Assembly (NCBI GenBank): GCA_963974475.1
Contig: CAXBCR010000002.1
Span: 1 to 64,000, forward strand
Length of the DNA stretch: 64,000 bases
DNA from: CAJXZP01 sp963974475
GTDB taxonomy: Bacteria; Bacteroidota; Bacteroidia; Flavobacteriales_G; Salibacteraceae
Direction: 5' to 3'
In this document: in pieces, positions 6,023 to 15,574 of the stretch
Position numbering within the stretch: position 1 is the first letter of the stretch
Layout of the letters: every line of letters starts with the position of its first letter
The notes under the pieces: model-generated
Told to the model about the DNA's origin: nothing
Seen by the model: only the letters and a program-made list of their open reading frames with translations
Databases searched by the model: none
Program-made: the position numbers and the translations under genes

Positions 6023-8839
6023 ATGCCAAGAGATAAGAGTATAAAATCGGTTTTAATTATTGGAAGTGGTCCTATTGTGATTGGTCAAGCCTGTGAGTTT
6101 GATTATTCTGGATCACAAGCTGCAAAATCGTTGAAAGAGGAAGGAATTGAGGTTACTTTAATTAACTCAAATCCGGCCACGATTATGACGGATCCAAGTA
6201 CGGCAGACCATGTGTACTTGTTGCCATTAACCACTGATTCTATCAAACAAATTTTATCTGAGCGCCAAATTGATGCTGTGCTTCCTACCATGGGTGGTCA
6301 GACCGCGTTGAACTTGTGTATTGAATGTGATGACATGGACTTGTGGAAAGACTATGGTGTGCGGATGATTGGGGTAGATATTGCGGCCATTGAAATTACC
6401 GAAAACCGAGAGGCATTTCGTAATTTGATGGATGAAATTGGGGTAGGTTCTGCACCTTCCAAAACCGCTAAATCGTTTTTAGAAGGAAAAGAAATTGCAC
6501 AAGAATTAGGGTTTCCATTGGTAATTAGACCATCGTATACCCTAGGTGGAACAGGAGCATCTTTTGTTCATACCCCAGAAGAATTTGATAAATTATTGGA
6601 TAGAGGCTTGCATGCTTCACCCATTCACGAGGTGCTTATTGATAAGGCAGTTTTGGGTTGGAAAGAATACGAATTAGAACTGTTGAGAGATGATAACGAC
6701 AATGTGGTTATTATCTGCAGTATTGAGAATATGGACCCGATGGGAATTCATACCGGAGATTCTATAACGGTTGCACCTGCCTTGACTTTATCGGATACAA
6801 CGTTTCAGAAAATGCGCGACATGTCTATTTTGATGATGCGCTCTATTGGTGATTTTGCAGGTGGATGTAATGTGCAATTTGCGGTTTCGCCAGATGAAAA
6901 CGAAGATATTATAGCCATTGAAATTAATCCACGCGTATCGCGTTCATCGGCCTTGGCAAGTAAAGCAACCGGATATCCTATTGCGAAAATTGCTACGAAA
7001 TTAGCCATTGGTTACACATTGGATGAGTTGGACAACCAGATTACCAAAACAACTTCTGCACTTTTTGAGCCTACATTAGATTACGTAATTGTAAAAATTC
7101 CGCGATGGAATTTTAATAAATTTGTTGGGGCTGATCGCGAATTAGGTCTCCAAATGAAATCGGTTGGAGAGGTTATGGGAATTGGTCGAAATTTCCAAGA
7201 AGCACTTCAAAAAGCAGCGCAATCGCTTGAAATTAATCGTAATGGAATAGGTGCGGATGGAAAGGAATTACGAGATCAAGACCAGATTTTAAAAAGTTTA
7301 GCAAAACCATCTTGGAATAGATTATTCCATTTATATGATGCTATAAAATTGGGGATTCCATTTAATAGAATCCACGAAATAACACGAATTGACCCATGGT
7401 TTTTGCACCAAATTGAGGAATTGATTATGGTGGAAAAAGAAATGGAAAAATACCATTTGGGTAATATTCCAGCATCTTTGATGCGTGATGCAAAAGAGCG
7501 TGGATATGCGGATAGACAAATTGCGCACGTACTTCGTTGTTTAGAAAGTGAGGTGTATAACAAACGTAAGGAAATGGGAATTAATCGAGTGTTTAAAATG
7601 GTAGACACTTGTGCAGCAGAATTCCCTGCTCAAACCCCTTATTTTTATTCGGCTTTCGACCAGGAAAATGAATCGGTAAAAAGTGACAAAAAGAAAGTCG
7701 TGATTTTAGGTTCAGGTCCCAACAGGATTGGACAAGGAATTGAGTTTGATTATTCGTGTGTGCACGGTGTGTATGCAGCGCAAGAAGCGGGATATGAAGC
7801 CATTATGATTAACTGTAACCCTGAAACGGTAAGTACAGATTTTAATACGGCAGATAAATTATATTTTGAACCCGTATTTTGGGAACATATTTACGAAATT
7901 ATTCAGCACGAAAAGCCAGAAGGAGTTATTGTGCAGCTAGGAGGGCAAACGGCCTTGAAACTAGCTGAAAAACTGACACGTTATGGAATTAAGATTTTGG
8001 GAACATCAGCCGAAGCCCTTGATATGGCGGAGGATAGAGAAAGATTTTCTGATTTATTAAAATCAATGGATATTCCTTATCCAAAATACGGAGCGGTAGA
8101 CAGCGCAGAAGAAGCAGTTGAGTTATCAAAAGAGTTAGGGTTCCCATTGCTTGTTAGGCCTAGTTATGTGCTTGGAGGACAATCCATGAAGATTGTAATC
8201 AATGAGCAAGAATTGGAACACCATGTGGTAAATATTTTGAAGGATTTACCGGGGAATAGAATACTATTGGATCACTTCCTAGAAAACGCTATTGAAGCAG
8301 AGGCGGATGCCATTTGTGACGGTACCGATAGTTTGGTGATAGGAGTAATGGAGCACATTGAGCCTGCAGGAATTCATTCAGGAGATTCGTATGCGGTATT
8401 ACCCGCTTTTGATTTAGCTCCAGAAATTATTGAAACCATTAAAGATTACACGCATAAAATTGGAGTTTCTTTAAAAACCAAAGGGTTGATCAATATGCAA
8501 TTTGCCGTAAAAGAGGGTAAAGTATATGTGATTGAGGCCAATCCAAGAGCATCGCGTACGGTACCATTTATTGCCAAAGCATACAAACAACCGTATGTAA
8601 ACTGGGCAACCAAAGTAATGTTGGATGAGGTAAAGGTGAAAGATTTACCATACGATCCTCAATTAAAAGGATATGCGATTAAAATTCCCGTTTTTTCTTT
8701 TGACAAATTTCCGAATGTGAATAAGGAATTAGGTCCAGAAATGAAATCTACCGGTGAAGCGATTCGATTTATAAATCACTTAAGAGATCCTTTCTTTAAG
8801 AAAGTGTATTCGGAACGAAACCTTTATTTAAGTAGATAG
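6023..8839 (+). CDS. carB: carbamoyl-phosphate synthase large subunit
   Basis: CarB uses ammonia from the glutaminase subunit, bicarbonate and two ATP to make carbamoyl phosphate for pyrimidines and arginine. The protein shows the family's duplicated layout: an N-terminal half starting SVLIIGSGPIVIGQ and a second half starting VVILGSGPNRIGQ near residue 550, each with an ATP-grasp core (EINPRVSRSSALASK in the first, EANPRASRTVPFIAK in the second). The ATG at 6023 is chosen because the conserved start MPRDKSIKSVL begins there; the frame extends 18 codons upstream without similarity. The length is 938 residues against about 1073 in E. coli: the sequence stops where the C-terminal MGS-like allosteric domain would begin. 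No carA is in the window. DUF4834 follows five bases after the stop. Confidence 0.95.
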   Translation: MPRDKSIKSVLIIGSGPIVIGQACEFDYSGSQAAKSLKEEGIEVTLINSNPATIMTDPSTADHVYLLPLTTDSIKQILSERQIDAVLPTMGGQTALNLCIECDDMDLWKDYGVRMIGVDIAAIEITENREAFRNLMDEIGVGSAPSKTAKSFLEGKEIAQELGFPLVIRPSYTLGGTGASFVHTPEEFDKLLDRGLHASPIHEVLIDKAVLGWKEYELELLRDDNDNVVIICSIENMDPMGIHTGDSITVAPALTLSDTTFQKMRDMSILMMRSIGDFAGGCNVQFAVSPDENEDIIAIEINPRVSRSSALASKATGYPIAKIATKLAIGYTLDELDNQITKTTSALFEPTLDYVIVKIPRWNFNKFVGADRELGLQMKSVGEVMGIGRNFQEALQKAAQSLEINRNGIGADGKELRDQDQILKSLAKPSWNRLFHLYDAIKLGIPFNRIHEITRIDPWFLHQIEELIMVEKEMEKYHLGNIPASLMRDAKERGYADRQIAHVLRCLESEVYNKRKEMGINRVFKMVDTCAAEFPAQTPYFYSAFDQENESVKSDKKKVVILGSGPNRIGQGIEFDYSCVHGVYAAQEAGYEAIMINCNPETVSTDFNTADKLYFEPVFWEHIYEIIQHEKPEGVIVQLGGQTALKLAEKLTRYGIKILGTSAEALDMAEDRERFSDLLKSMDIPYPKYGAVDSAEEAVELSKELGFPLLVRPSYVLGGQSMKIVINEQELEHHVVNILKDLPGNRILLDHFLENAIEAEADAICDGTDSLVIGVMEHIEPAGIHSGDSYAVLPAFDLAPEIIETIKDYTHKIGVSLKTKGLINMQFAVKEGKVYVIEANPRASRTVPFIAKAYKQPYVNWATKVMLDEVKVKDLPYDPQLKGYAIKIPVFSFDKFPNVNKELGPEMKSTGEAIRFINHLRDPFFKKVYSERNLYLSR

Positions 8840-8844
8840 TACGA

Positions 8845-9126
8845 ATGAAATTACTTCTTATTTTATTTTCCATTTATTTGGGTATTCGACTTTTTGCTCG
8901 GTATGTTTTACCAGGATTGATGAAGTGGTTTTTACAATATATTGGTCAAAAAGCGCAGGAAAACATGCGTTCGCAAGGTTTTAATCCCCAGGGTTTTGGC
9001 AGACCCTCTGAAGAGCCTGTGTCTGGAAATGAGAAAGTAACCATTAAGAAAAGCTATACCGAAAAACCGCATTCTAAAAGCATGGATGATGTGGGTGATT
9101 ATGTTGATTTTGAGGAAGTGGAATAA
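8845..9126 (+). CDS. DUF4834 family membrane protein
   Basis: The 93-residue product has one N-terminal hydrophobic segment (about residues 2-24), an amphipathic stretch, then a polar tail ending VGDYVDFEEVE, the typical ending of the small Bacteroidota DUF4834 family. Its function is unknown. It starts five bases after carB and is followed by a strong terminator, so it is very likely co-transcribed with carB. Confidence 0.75.
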   Translation: MKLLLILFSIYLGIRLFARYVLPGLMKWFLQYIGQKAQENMRSQGFNPQGFGRPSEEPVSGNEKVTIKKSYTEKPHSKSMDDVGDYVDFEEVE

Positions 9127-9156
9127 ACTTTATGCAATAAAAAACAGAAATGAGTT

Positions 9157-9193
9157 AAAAGGGAATTACATGGTGTAATTCCCTTTTTTTTTT
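9157..9193 (+). terminator. intrinsic terminator after the carB unit
   Basis: AAAAGGGAATTACA (9157-9170) pairs perfectly with TGTAATTCCCTTTT (9174-9187) over a three-base loop, followed by T residues. Confidence 0.95.
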
Positions 9194-9205
9194 ACCTAGA
9201 TTTGA

Positions 9206-9236
9206 TTGTTAAAATTCGTTCTAAATCTGTATTTTG
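9206..9236 (+). promoter_or_regulatory. promoter for the YfhO gene
   Basis: TTG at 9206-9208 (and TTTG at 9201-9204) lies about 21 bases before TATTTTG at 9230-9236, close to the TAnnTTTG consensus. The ATG is at 9259. Confidence 0.5.
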
Positions 9237-9258
9237 CAGCCTACAAAAAGCAAGTTAG

Positions 9259-11799
9259 ATGAACAATTTCGACTATAAAAAGTTATTACCTTACGTAGGG
9301 GTAGTTCTTTTCTTTATGACCATAAGCCTTGGCTATTTTTACCCTCAAATGCAAGGTAAGCAATTGGCAACCCATGACCAGAAACAATGGAAAGGTGGGG
9401 CGAATGAATTGGAAAAGGTGTATAACGAAACAGGAGAAATCAGACTTTGGTCAAATTCTATGTTTGGGGGAATGCCCGCCTATTTTGTGAGTATGCATTA
9501 CAATACCAATCTAGTTGCCAAATACATTAGACCTATAACGAAGATGGGAATTGACCGACCAGCCATTTATATTGTTTGGAGTTTAATTTCCTTTTTTATT
9601 CTAATGATGGTATTGAAAGTAGATATTCCTATTGGAGTGATGGGCTCAATAGGATATGCATTTTCCTCCTATAATTTTGTGGTATTAGCAGCAGGTCACT
9701 TTTCTAAAGTTTTGGCTTTAGGTTATTTACCTGGAATTTTAGCGGGAGCTATTTTGCTACGTCAAAAGAAATATGTTTTAGGGTTAACAGTTACCGCACT
9801 GTTTATGTCGTTTGAAATGATTTCAAACCACCCCCAAATGACTTACTATTTCTTCGTATTCTTTATCGTTATATATTTTGTATTAGAATTTATCGATGAC
9901 ATTCGTAAAAACGAGTTTAAAAGCTATTTGATATCAGCGGTATTGTTTGGCGGTGCCGTAATTTTAGGAATTTTACCTTCAGCAGCACAGCTATTAACCA
10001 CACAAGAATATTCTTCGGAAAGTACACGTGGAAAATCAGAATTAACCATAACTAATAAAGCGGATGCAACTTCTGGTTTGGACCGTTCGTATATCACGAA
10101 TTGGAGTGGTGGTATTTCAGAAACGTGGTCTTTGCTAATTCCCCATGCCAAAGGTCCAGGGTCTAGTGCGTTGTCTTCCCATAAAACGGCCATGAATGCC
10201 GTGGATAGAAAATTTAAAAAACCTTTGGAGCAGGTAAGTGCGTATTGGGGAGATCAACCATTTGTGGGAGGTCCAATGTATGCCGGGGCAATTATTATGT
10301 TCTTGTTTGTGTTGAGTTGGTTTGTAGTAGGTGGAACGCTGAAGTGGGCGCTTATTTTGGCAACCATCATCACTACTATGTTATCTTGGGGTAAGAATTT
10401 TCCAGGGTTAACCAATTTTTTCATTGATTATTTTCCAATGTATAACAAGTTTAGAGCGGTGGTATCCATAGAGATAGTTGCCTTATTTGCTATTCCAATT
10501 CTTGCAGCTTTGGCGTTAAAGAAAATGTATGAGGATAAAGCATTCTTAGCTGTACCGATGGAAGTTTTCGGGAAAAAACTTAAAATGACAAATGATAAGT
10601 CCATTCTTATAGCCTTTGGATTAACGGGTGGTTTATCTTTTCTTTTCTGGTTGATGCCAACTACCTTTTTCGATTTTTTCAAAGTAGGTGAGTATGACAA
10701 TTACTTGGCTCAATTATCGGGAGCAGGCTGGCAAGCGGCACAAATAGATGATTTGTTATTGAATATAGAATCGGCTAGAATAGCCTTATTTAAGGCTGAT
10801 GCCTTGCGTTCTTTTGGGTTCATATTTGTAGCCGCAGGATTAATGATGGCTTATGTAAAAGGGAAATTAAAAGCATCCACTAGTTTGTATGTTATTGCCT
10901 TGTTGGTGCTAGTTGATATGTGGGGTGTGAACACCCGGTATATGGATGTTACCAAAGGATTTGAGAACAAGAAGAAGGTAGTGGAACCTTTTGCCATGTC
11001 TAAAGCGGACCAGGTAATACTAGCGGATAAGTCGCCCGATAAACGGGTTCTAAATGTTGCAGTGAGCACGTTTAACGAAACTGGTACATCCTATTTTCAC
11101 CATTCTATTGGAGGTTATAATGGGGCTAAGATGAAAAAGTACCAGGAGGTAATTGAGTATTACATATCTGGTGAAATTCAGAAATTCAGAACGGGTCTTC
11201 AAGGTGCAAAAACCATTGGAGATATTTTACCCATATTCAATTCGACTCCTGTATTAAATATGTTGAATACTAAGTATGTAATTTTCGACCCTAATTCAGC
11301 ACCTATTACAAATCCAGCAGCGCAGAGTGGAGCTTGGTTTGTAAACAACATCAAATGGGTAGAAACAGCTGATGAAGAAATGATGGCTTTAGGTAGTACC
11401 GATTTACGTTCTACCGCGGTAATTAGAAATAACCAAAAGGAAAGCATTAGCGGGGTAGGTGATGGTTCGGGTAGTATTAAATTAACTACTTATGATTTGG
11501 ATAGAATGGTCTATCACTCAAGCAGCACTAGTAATCAGGTAGCGGTATTATCAGAGATTTGGTATCCAGAAGGTTGGACGGCAACCATTGATGGCTCGGA
11601 GATAGCAATTAGCCGTGCTAATTATTTATTGCGTACCATAAATGTACCTGCTGGCGAGCATGATATTGAATTTATATTTGCGCCAAGTTCATTTTATACC
11701 GGTGAGAAAATAGCATTGGCAGGTTCTTCGTTATTGATATTATTGATTTTGGGGAGTTTGTATATGACCTTTAAGAAAAAAGAAGAAACAGAAGCATAG
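9259..11799 (+). CDS. YfhO family multi-pass membrane protein
   Basis: This 846-residue protein has about a dozen hydrophobic helices, a large periplasmic loop in the first half with conserved patterns of the family (WSNSMFGGMPAYF, HFSKVLALGYLPG, WGDQPFVGGPMYAGA), a soluble C-terminal domain (about residues 600-800) ending AEIWYPEGW-like strands, and a last helix with a Lys/Glu tail. YfhO proteins are GT-C-like and have been linked to glycosylation of wall polymers in Firmicutes. The stop codon touches the ATG of pseF, so the two are translated together. This suggests a role in handling a lipid-linked sugar or in a surface glycan, an inference from context. Its own promoter lies just upstream. 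Confidence 0.85.
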   Translation: MNNFDYKKLLPYVGVVLFFMTISLGYFYPQMQGKQLATHDQKQWKGGANELEKVYNETGEIRLWSNSMFGGMPAYFVSMHYNTNLVAKYIRPITKMGIDRPAIYIVWSLISFFILMMVLKVDIPIGVMGSIGYAFSSYNFVVLAAGHFSKVLALGYLPGILAGAILLRQKKYVLGLTVTALFMSFEMISNHPQMTYYFFVFFIVIYFVLEFIDDIRKNEFKSYLISAVLFGGAVILGILPSAAQLLTTQEYSSESTRGKSELTITNKADATSGLDRSYITNWSGGISETWSLLIPHAKGPGSSALSSHKTAMNAVDRKFKKPLEQVSAYWGDQPFVGGPMYAGAIIMFLFVLSWFVVGGTLKWALILATIITTMLSWGKNFPGLTNFFIDYFPMYNKFRAVVSIEIVALFAIPILAALALKKMYEDKAFLAVPMEVFGKKLKMTNDKSILIAFGLTGGLSFLFWLMPTTFFDFFKVGEYDNYLAQLSGAGWQAAQIDDLLLNIESARIALFKADALRSFGFIFVAAGLMMAYVKGKLKASTSLYVIALLVLVDMWGVNTRYMDVTKGFENKKKVVEPFAMSKADQVILADKSPDKRVLNVAVSTFNETGTSYFHHSIGGYNGAKMKKYQEVIEYYISGEIQKFRTGLQGAKTIGDILPIFNSTPVLNMLNTKYVIFDPNSAPITNPAAQSGAWFVNNIKWVETADEEMMALGSTDLRSTAVIRNNQKESISGVGDGSGSIKLTTYDLDRMVYHSSSTSNQVAVLSEIWYPEGWTATIDGSEIAISRANYLLRTINVPAGEHDIEFIFAPSSFYTGEKIALAGSSLLILLILGSLYMTFKKKEETEA

Positions 11800-12489
11800 A
11801 TGGCAAAGATATGCATCATTCCAGCAAGAGGAGGAAGTAAAAGGATTCACCGTAAAAATATTAAATCATTTTTGGGAAAACCTATTATTGCCTATTCCAT
11901 AGAAGCAGCGCTAAATTCTAAGCTATTTGATGAGGTAATGGTATCTACAGATGATGAAGAAATTGTTGCGGTGGCTAAAAAATATGGAGCTAGTGTTCCA
12001 TTTTTAAGAAGTGCAAAGACTTCAAATGATTTTGCATCTACGTATGATGTAATAGCGGAAGTGACCCATAATTATAAAGAAATAGGGAAAGAATTTGACT
12101 ACACCTGTTGTTTATATGCAACGGCTCCATTTGTTACCGCAGTAAAGCTACAATCTGCATTTAAAAAAATGGATGAAAGTGAAACGGATGCAGTTTTTCC
12201 GGTTTTAGAGTTTTCATATCCTATTCAAAGAGGGTTGCATTTTGAAGGAAATAGCCTAAAAATGAAACGACCGGAAAACCTAAAGAAGCGGTCGCAAGAT
12301 TTAGAAAAAATGTACCATGATTCAGGTCAATTTTACTTTTTCAATACCAAAAAGTACTTAGAATTGGTAGGGGTTTTTAATATGAACTCAACAGCTATTG
12401 TGGTTTCCCAACTCGAAGCCCAAGACATTGATAGTGAAACGGATTGGAAATTGGCCGAATTGAAGATGGAGTTGATGAAAAAGGTGTAA
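11800..12489 (+). CDS. pseF: pseudaminic acid cytidylyltransferase
   Basis: PseF joins pseudaminic acid to CMP using CTP, the last step before transfer. The 229-residue protein begins with the nucleotide-binding signature of CMP-sugar synthetases (IPARGGSKRIHRKN), followed by GKPIIAYSIEAA and the STDDEEI metal site. The length suits the family. It starts directly after the YfhO stop codon with no gap. The other five pathway genes lie within 10 kb. A CMP-sialic or CMP-legionaminic synthetase would look similar, but the presence of pseB, C, G, H and I makes pseudaminic acid the best choice. It acts in the cytoplasm. Confidence 0.88.
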   Translation: MAKICIIPARGGSKRIHRKNIKSFLGKPIIAYSIEAALNSKLFDEVMVSTDDEEIVAVAKKYGASVPFLRSAKTSNDFASTYDVIAEVTHNYKEIGKEFDYTCCLYATAPFVTAVKLQSAFKKMDESETDAVFPVLEFSYPIQRGLHFEGNSLKMKRPENLKKRSQDLEKMYHDSGQFYFFNTKKYLELVGVFNMNSTAIVVSQLEAQDIDSETDWKLAELKMELMKKV

Positions 12490-12495
12490 GTTGAG

Positions 12496-12527
12496 TTTGT
12501 TCTTCCCCTTTTTTAATTGTAGATTTG
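12496..12527 (+). promoter_or_regulatory. promoter for the 984-residue repeat protein
   Basis: TTTG at 12496-12499 and TAGATTTG at 12520-12527 are spaced by 20 bases, a near-perfect -33/-7 pair, with the ATG 17 bases further on. Confidence 0.7.
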
Positions 12528-12544
12528 GGTATTAATTCAAACTC

Positions 12545-15499
12545 ATGAAGCCTTTTACAATATTATTTTTTTCGATTATTTTCTTAAATTCCTTTAGTCA
12601 AGCTCCTACCTATGAATGGGCTTCCAAAATTGGTAATTCTGGACAAGATCAAGGACAAGCCATTGATGTGGATTTTGAAGGAAATGTGTTGACTACCGGT
12701 TGGTTTTATTCAACGGTTGATTTTGACCCGTCAAGCAATTCTTCAAATTTATCTTCTAGTGGGGATAAAGATATTTTTATCCAGAAATTGGATAGTACTG
12801 GTGCCATAAAATGGGCTAAACGTATAGGAGGAACAGGTGCGGATTATGGTTTAAGTATCATTACAGATTCTATTGGGGGAGTTTACATTTCAGGAGTTTT
12901 TAGTGGAACGGTTGATTTTAATCCTGGGGTTGCTAGTTATACATTAACTGCGATTGGTTCCAATGACGCATTTGTTGTTAAATTGGATTCATTAGGCATC
13001 TTTGCCTGGGCTGCGAGACTAGGTGGCAGTTCTTGGGATGGTGCTCGAACCGTGATTATGGATAATCATGGAGATATTCTTGTCTCAGGTTGGTTTAGAG
13101 GTTCCGCTAGCATTAGTATTGGGACGGGAAGTTATTCTTTGTCATCTTCAGGAAATCATGATGGATTTATAATGAAATTGAGCGCAATCGGTAATTTTAT
13201 TTGGGCAAAACATGTGGGAGGGTCAAGTTTTGATACTAGCTATGGAATGGATGTTGATAATGATGATAATATCTTTATTGCTGGTGAGTTTTCAGGTACT
13301 GCAGATTTTGACCCTAGTTCGTCAACCAATAGTTTAACATCCCATGGTGACAAAGAGGGATATGTTTTGAAATTAAATAAAAATGGTTTGTTTTTGTGGG
13401 TGAAGCAATTCGGAGGAACGGGAGAAGACTTAGCGATTTTTGTTGGAACGGATACCGCGGGTAATGTATTTATGACGGGAAGATTTTCTTCCACTGTCGA
13501 TTTTAATCCTGGAACGGGAGTGGACTCAAGAACATCTGCTGGGTCTGATGATATTATTTTAGTTAAATTAAGCCCTTCAGGAACCTATATTTGGGGAAGA
13601 AATTTTGGCAGCTCCGGTTCAGATACCGGTCAAGGTTTGGATGTTGACAGGTCGGGTAATATATATCTTTCGGGTGCTTTTAGAAGTACAATTGATTTTG
13701 ATCCAGGAACAAGTATTAGTAACCTAACCTCCAATGGAGCTAGAGATGTTTTTCTTTTAAAATTGAACACCAGTGGAAATTTCCGATGGGCTAGGTCTTT
13801 TGGTGGCAGTGGCGATGAAAGGGGGAAGGAGATACGATTGAATACCAAAACCGGAGTATTGGTTCAAACGGGCTGGTTTAGAAATTCTGTAGATTTTAAT
13901 TTTAATTCTGGAGTGAATAATTTGATGTCAAGTGGATCTGATGATGCATTCGTTGCGCAATTTAAAGTCTGTTATCCAACTGCGAGCACACTAAATGTTT
14001 CGACATGTTCATCTTATACTTCCCCAAGCGGAAATTATACGTGGAGTACACCTGGGACGTATACGGATGTAATTTCAAATTTGGCGGGTTGTGATTCGGT
14101 TATTACGATAAATCTTACCCTTAATAATACGGTTGGAAGTATTTCTTCGGTTTCATGTGGCCCCTATACGTCTCCGAGTGGAAATTATGTTTGGAGTACT
14201 ACAGGTACATACTACGATACCGTAGCGAATAGCGTTGGCTGTGATTCAATGATTACAATCAATCTAACTGTAAATAATTCCTCGACTGCTAATCTTACCA
14301 TTGCCAGATGTCACTCGTATACATCCCCTAGTGGAAATTATATATGGACCAATTCTGGAACCTTTAATGATACCATTGTTAATAGTGTAGGGTGTGATAG
14401 CTTGCTTACTATCCATCTATCCATTAATTCATCCTATTCTACCATAAACCCTGTTTCTTGTGGTAGTTATACCACCCCAAGCGGGATTGTTTTATCTAGC
14501 ACAGGTGTATATTCGGATACTGTATCCAATTATTTAGGTTGTGACAGTATTATTACCATTGATTTGATGGTAGATACAAATTTTGCTAACACTGAAATAA
14601 TAAATGCGTGTTTAAACTATACATGGCCAGTAAATGGGGTGACTTATTATTCAAGTACAATTGATACTGCGAGGTTTACAAAGTCCAGTGGATGTGATTC
14701 TATTCGAATATTAAATTTAACAGTTGGTACTGGGGTATTTAAGAATGTAATGACTGCGGTAGCATGTGATTCGTTTGCTTCCCCAACTGGGAATAATATA
14801 TGGACAATTTCTGGAGTTTATTACGATACTTCCTATAGTAGTTTAGGTTGTGATAGTATTTTTGAAGTTCATTTAACCATACTTAATAGTTCGGCTTCCA
14901 CTTTAACCGAAACCTCGTGTGGTGCTTATACCGCTCCTGATGGAAATCAATATTCTACGGACGGCCACTATACTGCAATTATTACTAATTCAGAAGGATG
15001 TGACAGTGTGATATCTATTGATCTGACAGTAACTATAATTGATACTTCAGTCACCCAATCTGGACCTGAATTGATTGCCTCAGCTACTGGGTTAACATAT
15101 CAATGGTTAGATTGTTCAAACGTTATGGCTCCTATTGCTGGAGCAACGAATAGAAGCTTTACTCCCTCGCAGAATGGAAATTATGCCGTAGAAATTACTG
15201 ATAAAATTTGTGTGGAAGAATCTAACTGTCATAGCGTTACAGGAGTAGGGCTAAATGAAATTAGTTTAGTAGGGATTTCTATATATCCAAACCCCGTTCG
15301 CAAGGAATTTAAGGTGGACAAAGGTACCAATGATAAACTGGAATTACAATTACAAGATGTGACGGGTAAGATAATAATGGAGCGTATTTTAACGGATAAG
15401 ATATCCGAAATAAATGTAAATTTACTATCAGCCGGTATTTACTTTGTTACGCTAAAATCGGAAGGTGCTCAGATGGTCGAAAAAATTATTATTCAATAA
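12545..15499 (+). CDS. T9SS-sorted surface protein with SBBP and Cys-repeat domains
   Basis: The 984-residue protein has a signal peptide (residues 1-19, ending FSQA), seven SBBP-type beta-propeller repeats of about 65 residues (each starting with a WAK/R-x-x-GG motif, residues about 22-475), then seven repeats of about 48 residues with a conserved Cys near the start (CxxYTSPSGNY) and a second in GCDSIITINL (about 483-825), an Ig-like stretch, and a C-terminal type A sorting domain (YPNPVRKEF to VEKIIIQ). It should be secreted by T9SS and fixed on the cell surface. The paired Cys in each small repeat suggest one disulfide per unit. It has its own promoter and sits between pseF and pseI, which raises the possibility that it is a carrier or reader of the glycan, though nothing proves this. 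Confidence 0.88.
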   Translation: MKPFTILFFSIIFLNSFSQAPTYEWASKIGNSGQDQGQAIDVDFEGNVLTTGWFYSTVDFDPSSNSSNLSSSGDKDIFIQKLDSTGAIKWAKRIGGTGADYGLSIITDSIGGVYISGVFSGTVDFNPGVASYTLTAIGSNDAFVVKLDSLGIFAWAARLGGSSWDGARTVIMDNHGDILVSGWFRGSASISIGTGSYSLSSSGNHDGFIMKLSAIGNFIWAKHVGGSSFDTSYGMDVDNDDNIFIAGEFSGTADFDPSSSTNSLTSHGDKEGYVLKLNKNGLFLWVKQFGGTGEDLAIFVGTDTAGNVFMTGRFSSTVDFNPGTGVDSRTSAGSDDIILVKLSPSGTYIWGRNFGSSGSDTGQGLDVDRSGNIYLSGAFRSTIDFDPGTSISNLTSNGARDVFLLKLNTSGNFRWARSFGGSGDERGKEIRLNTKTGVLVQTGWFRNSVDFNFNSGVNNLMSSGSDDAFVAQFKVCYPTASTLNVSTCSSYTSPSGNYTWSTPGTYTDVISNLAGCDSVITINLTLNNTVGSISSVSCGPYTSPSGNYVWSTTGTYYDTVANSVGCDSMITINLTVNNSSTANLTIARCHSYTSPSGNYIWTNSGTFNDTIVNSVGCDSLLTIHLSINSSYSTINPVSCGSYTTPSGIVLSSTGVYSDTVSNYLGCDSIITIDLMVDTNFANTEIINACLNYTWPVNGVTYYSSTIDTARFTKSSGCDSIRILNLTVGTGVFKNVMTAVACDSFASPTGNNIWTISGVYYDTSYSSLGCDSIFEVHLTILNSSASTLTETSCGAYTAPDGNQYSTDGHYTAIITNSEGCDSVISIDLTVTIIDTSVTQSGPELIASATGLTYQWLDCSNVMAPIAGATNRSFTPSQNGNYAVEITDKICVEESNCHSVTGVGLNEISLVGISIYPNPVRKEFKVDKGTNDKLELQLQDVTGKIIMERILTDKISEINVNLLSAGIYFVTLKSEGAQMVEKIIIQ

Positions 15500-15527
15500 G
15501 CGGCATTAAATTTCACAATCGAAAGAA

Positions 15528-15556
15528 TTGGTTTTGTCCGGGCTTGTTTACATTTG
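15528..15556 (+). promoter_or_regulatory. promoter for pseI
   Basis: TTG at 15528-15530 and TACATTTG at 15549-15556 are 18 bases apart. The ATG is at 15575. Confidence 0.5.
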
Positions 15557-15574
15557 CTTTCTTAATAGAATAGG

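Noticed and set aside
13991..15019. regular repeats resembling a CRISPR or satellite array
   Set aside because: The repetition is at the protein level, with units of about 145 bases in one open frame; there are no conserved identical DNA repeats with unique spacers.
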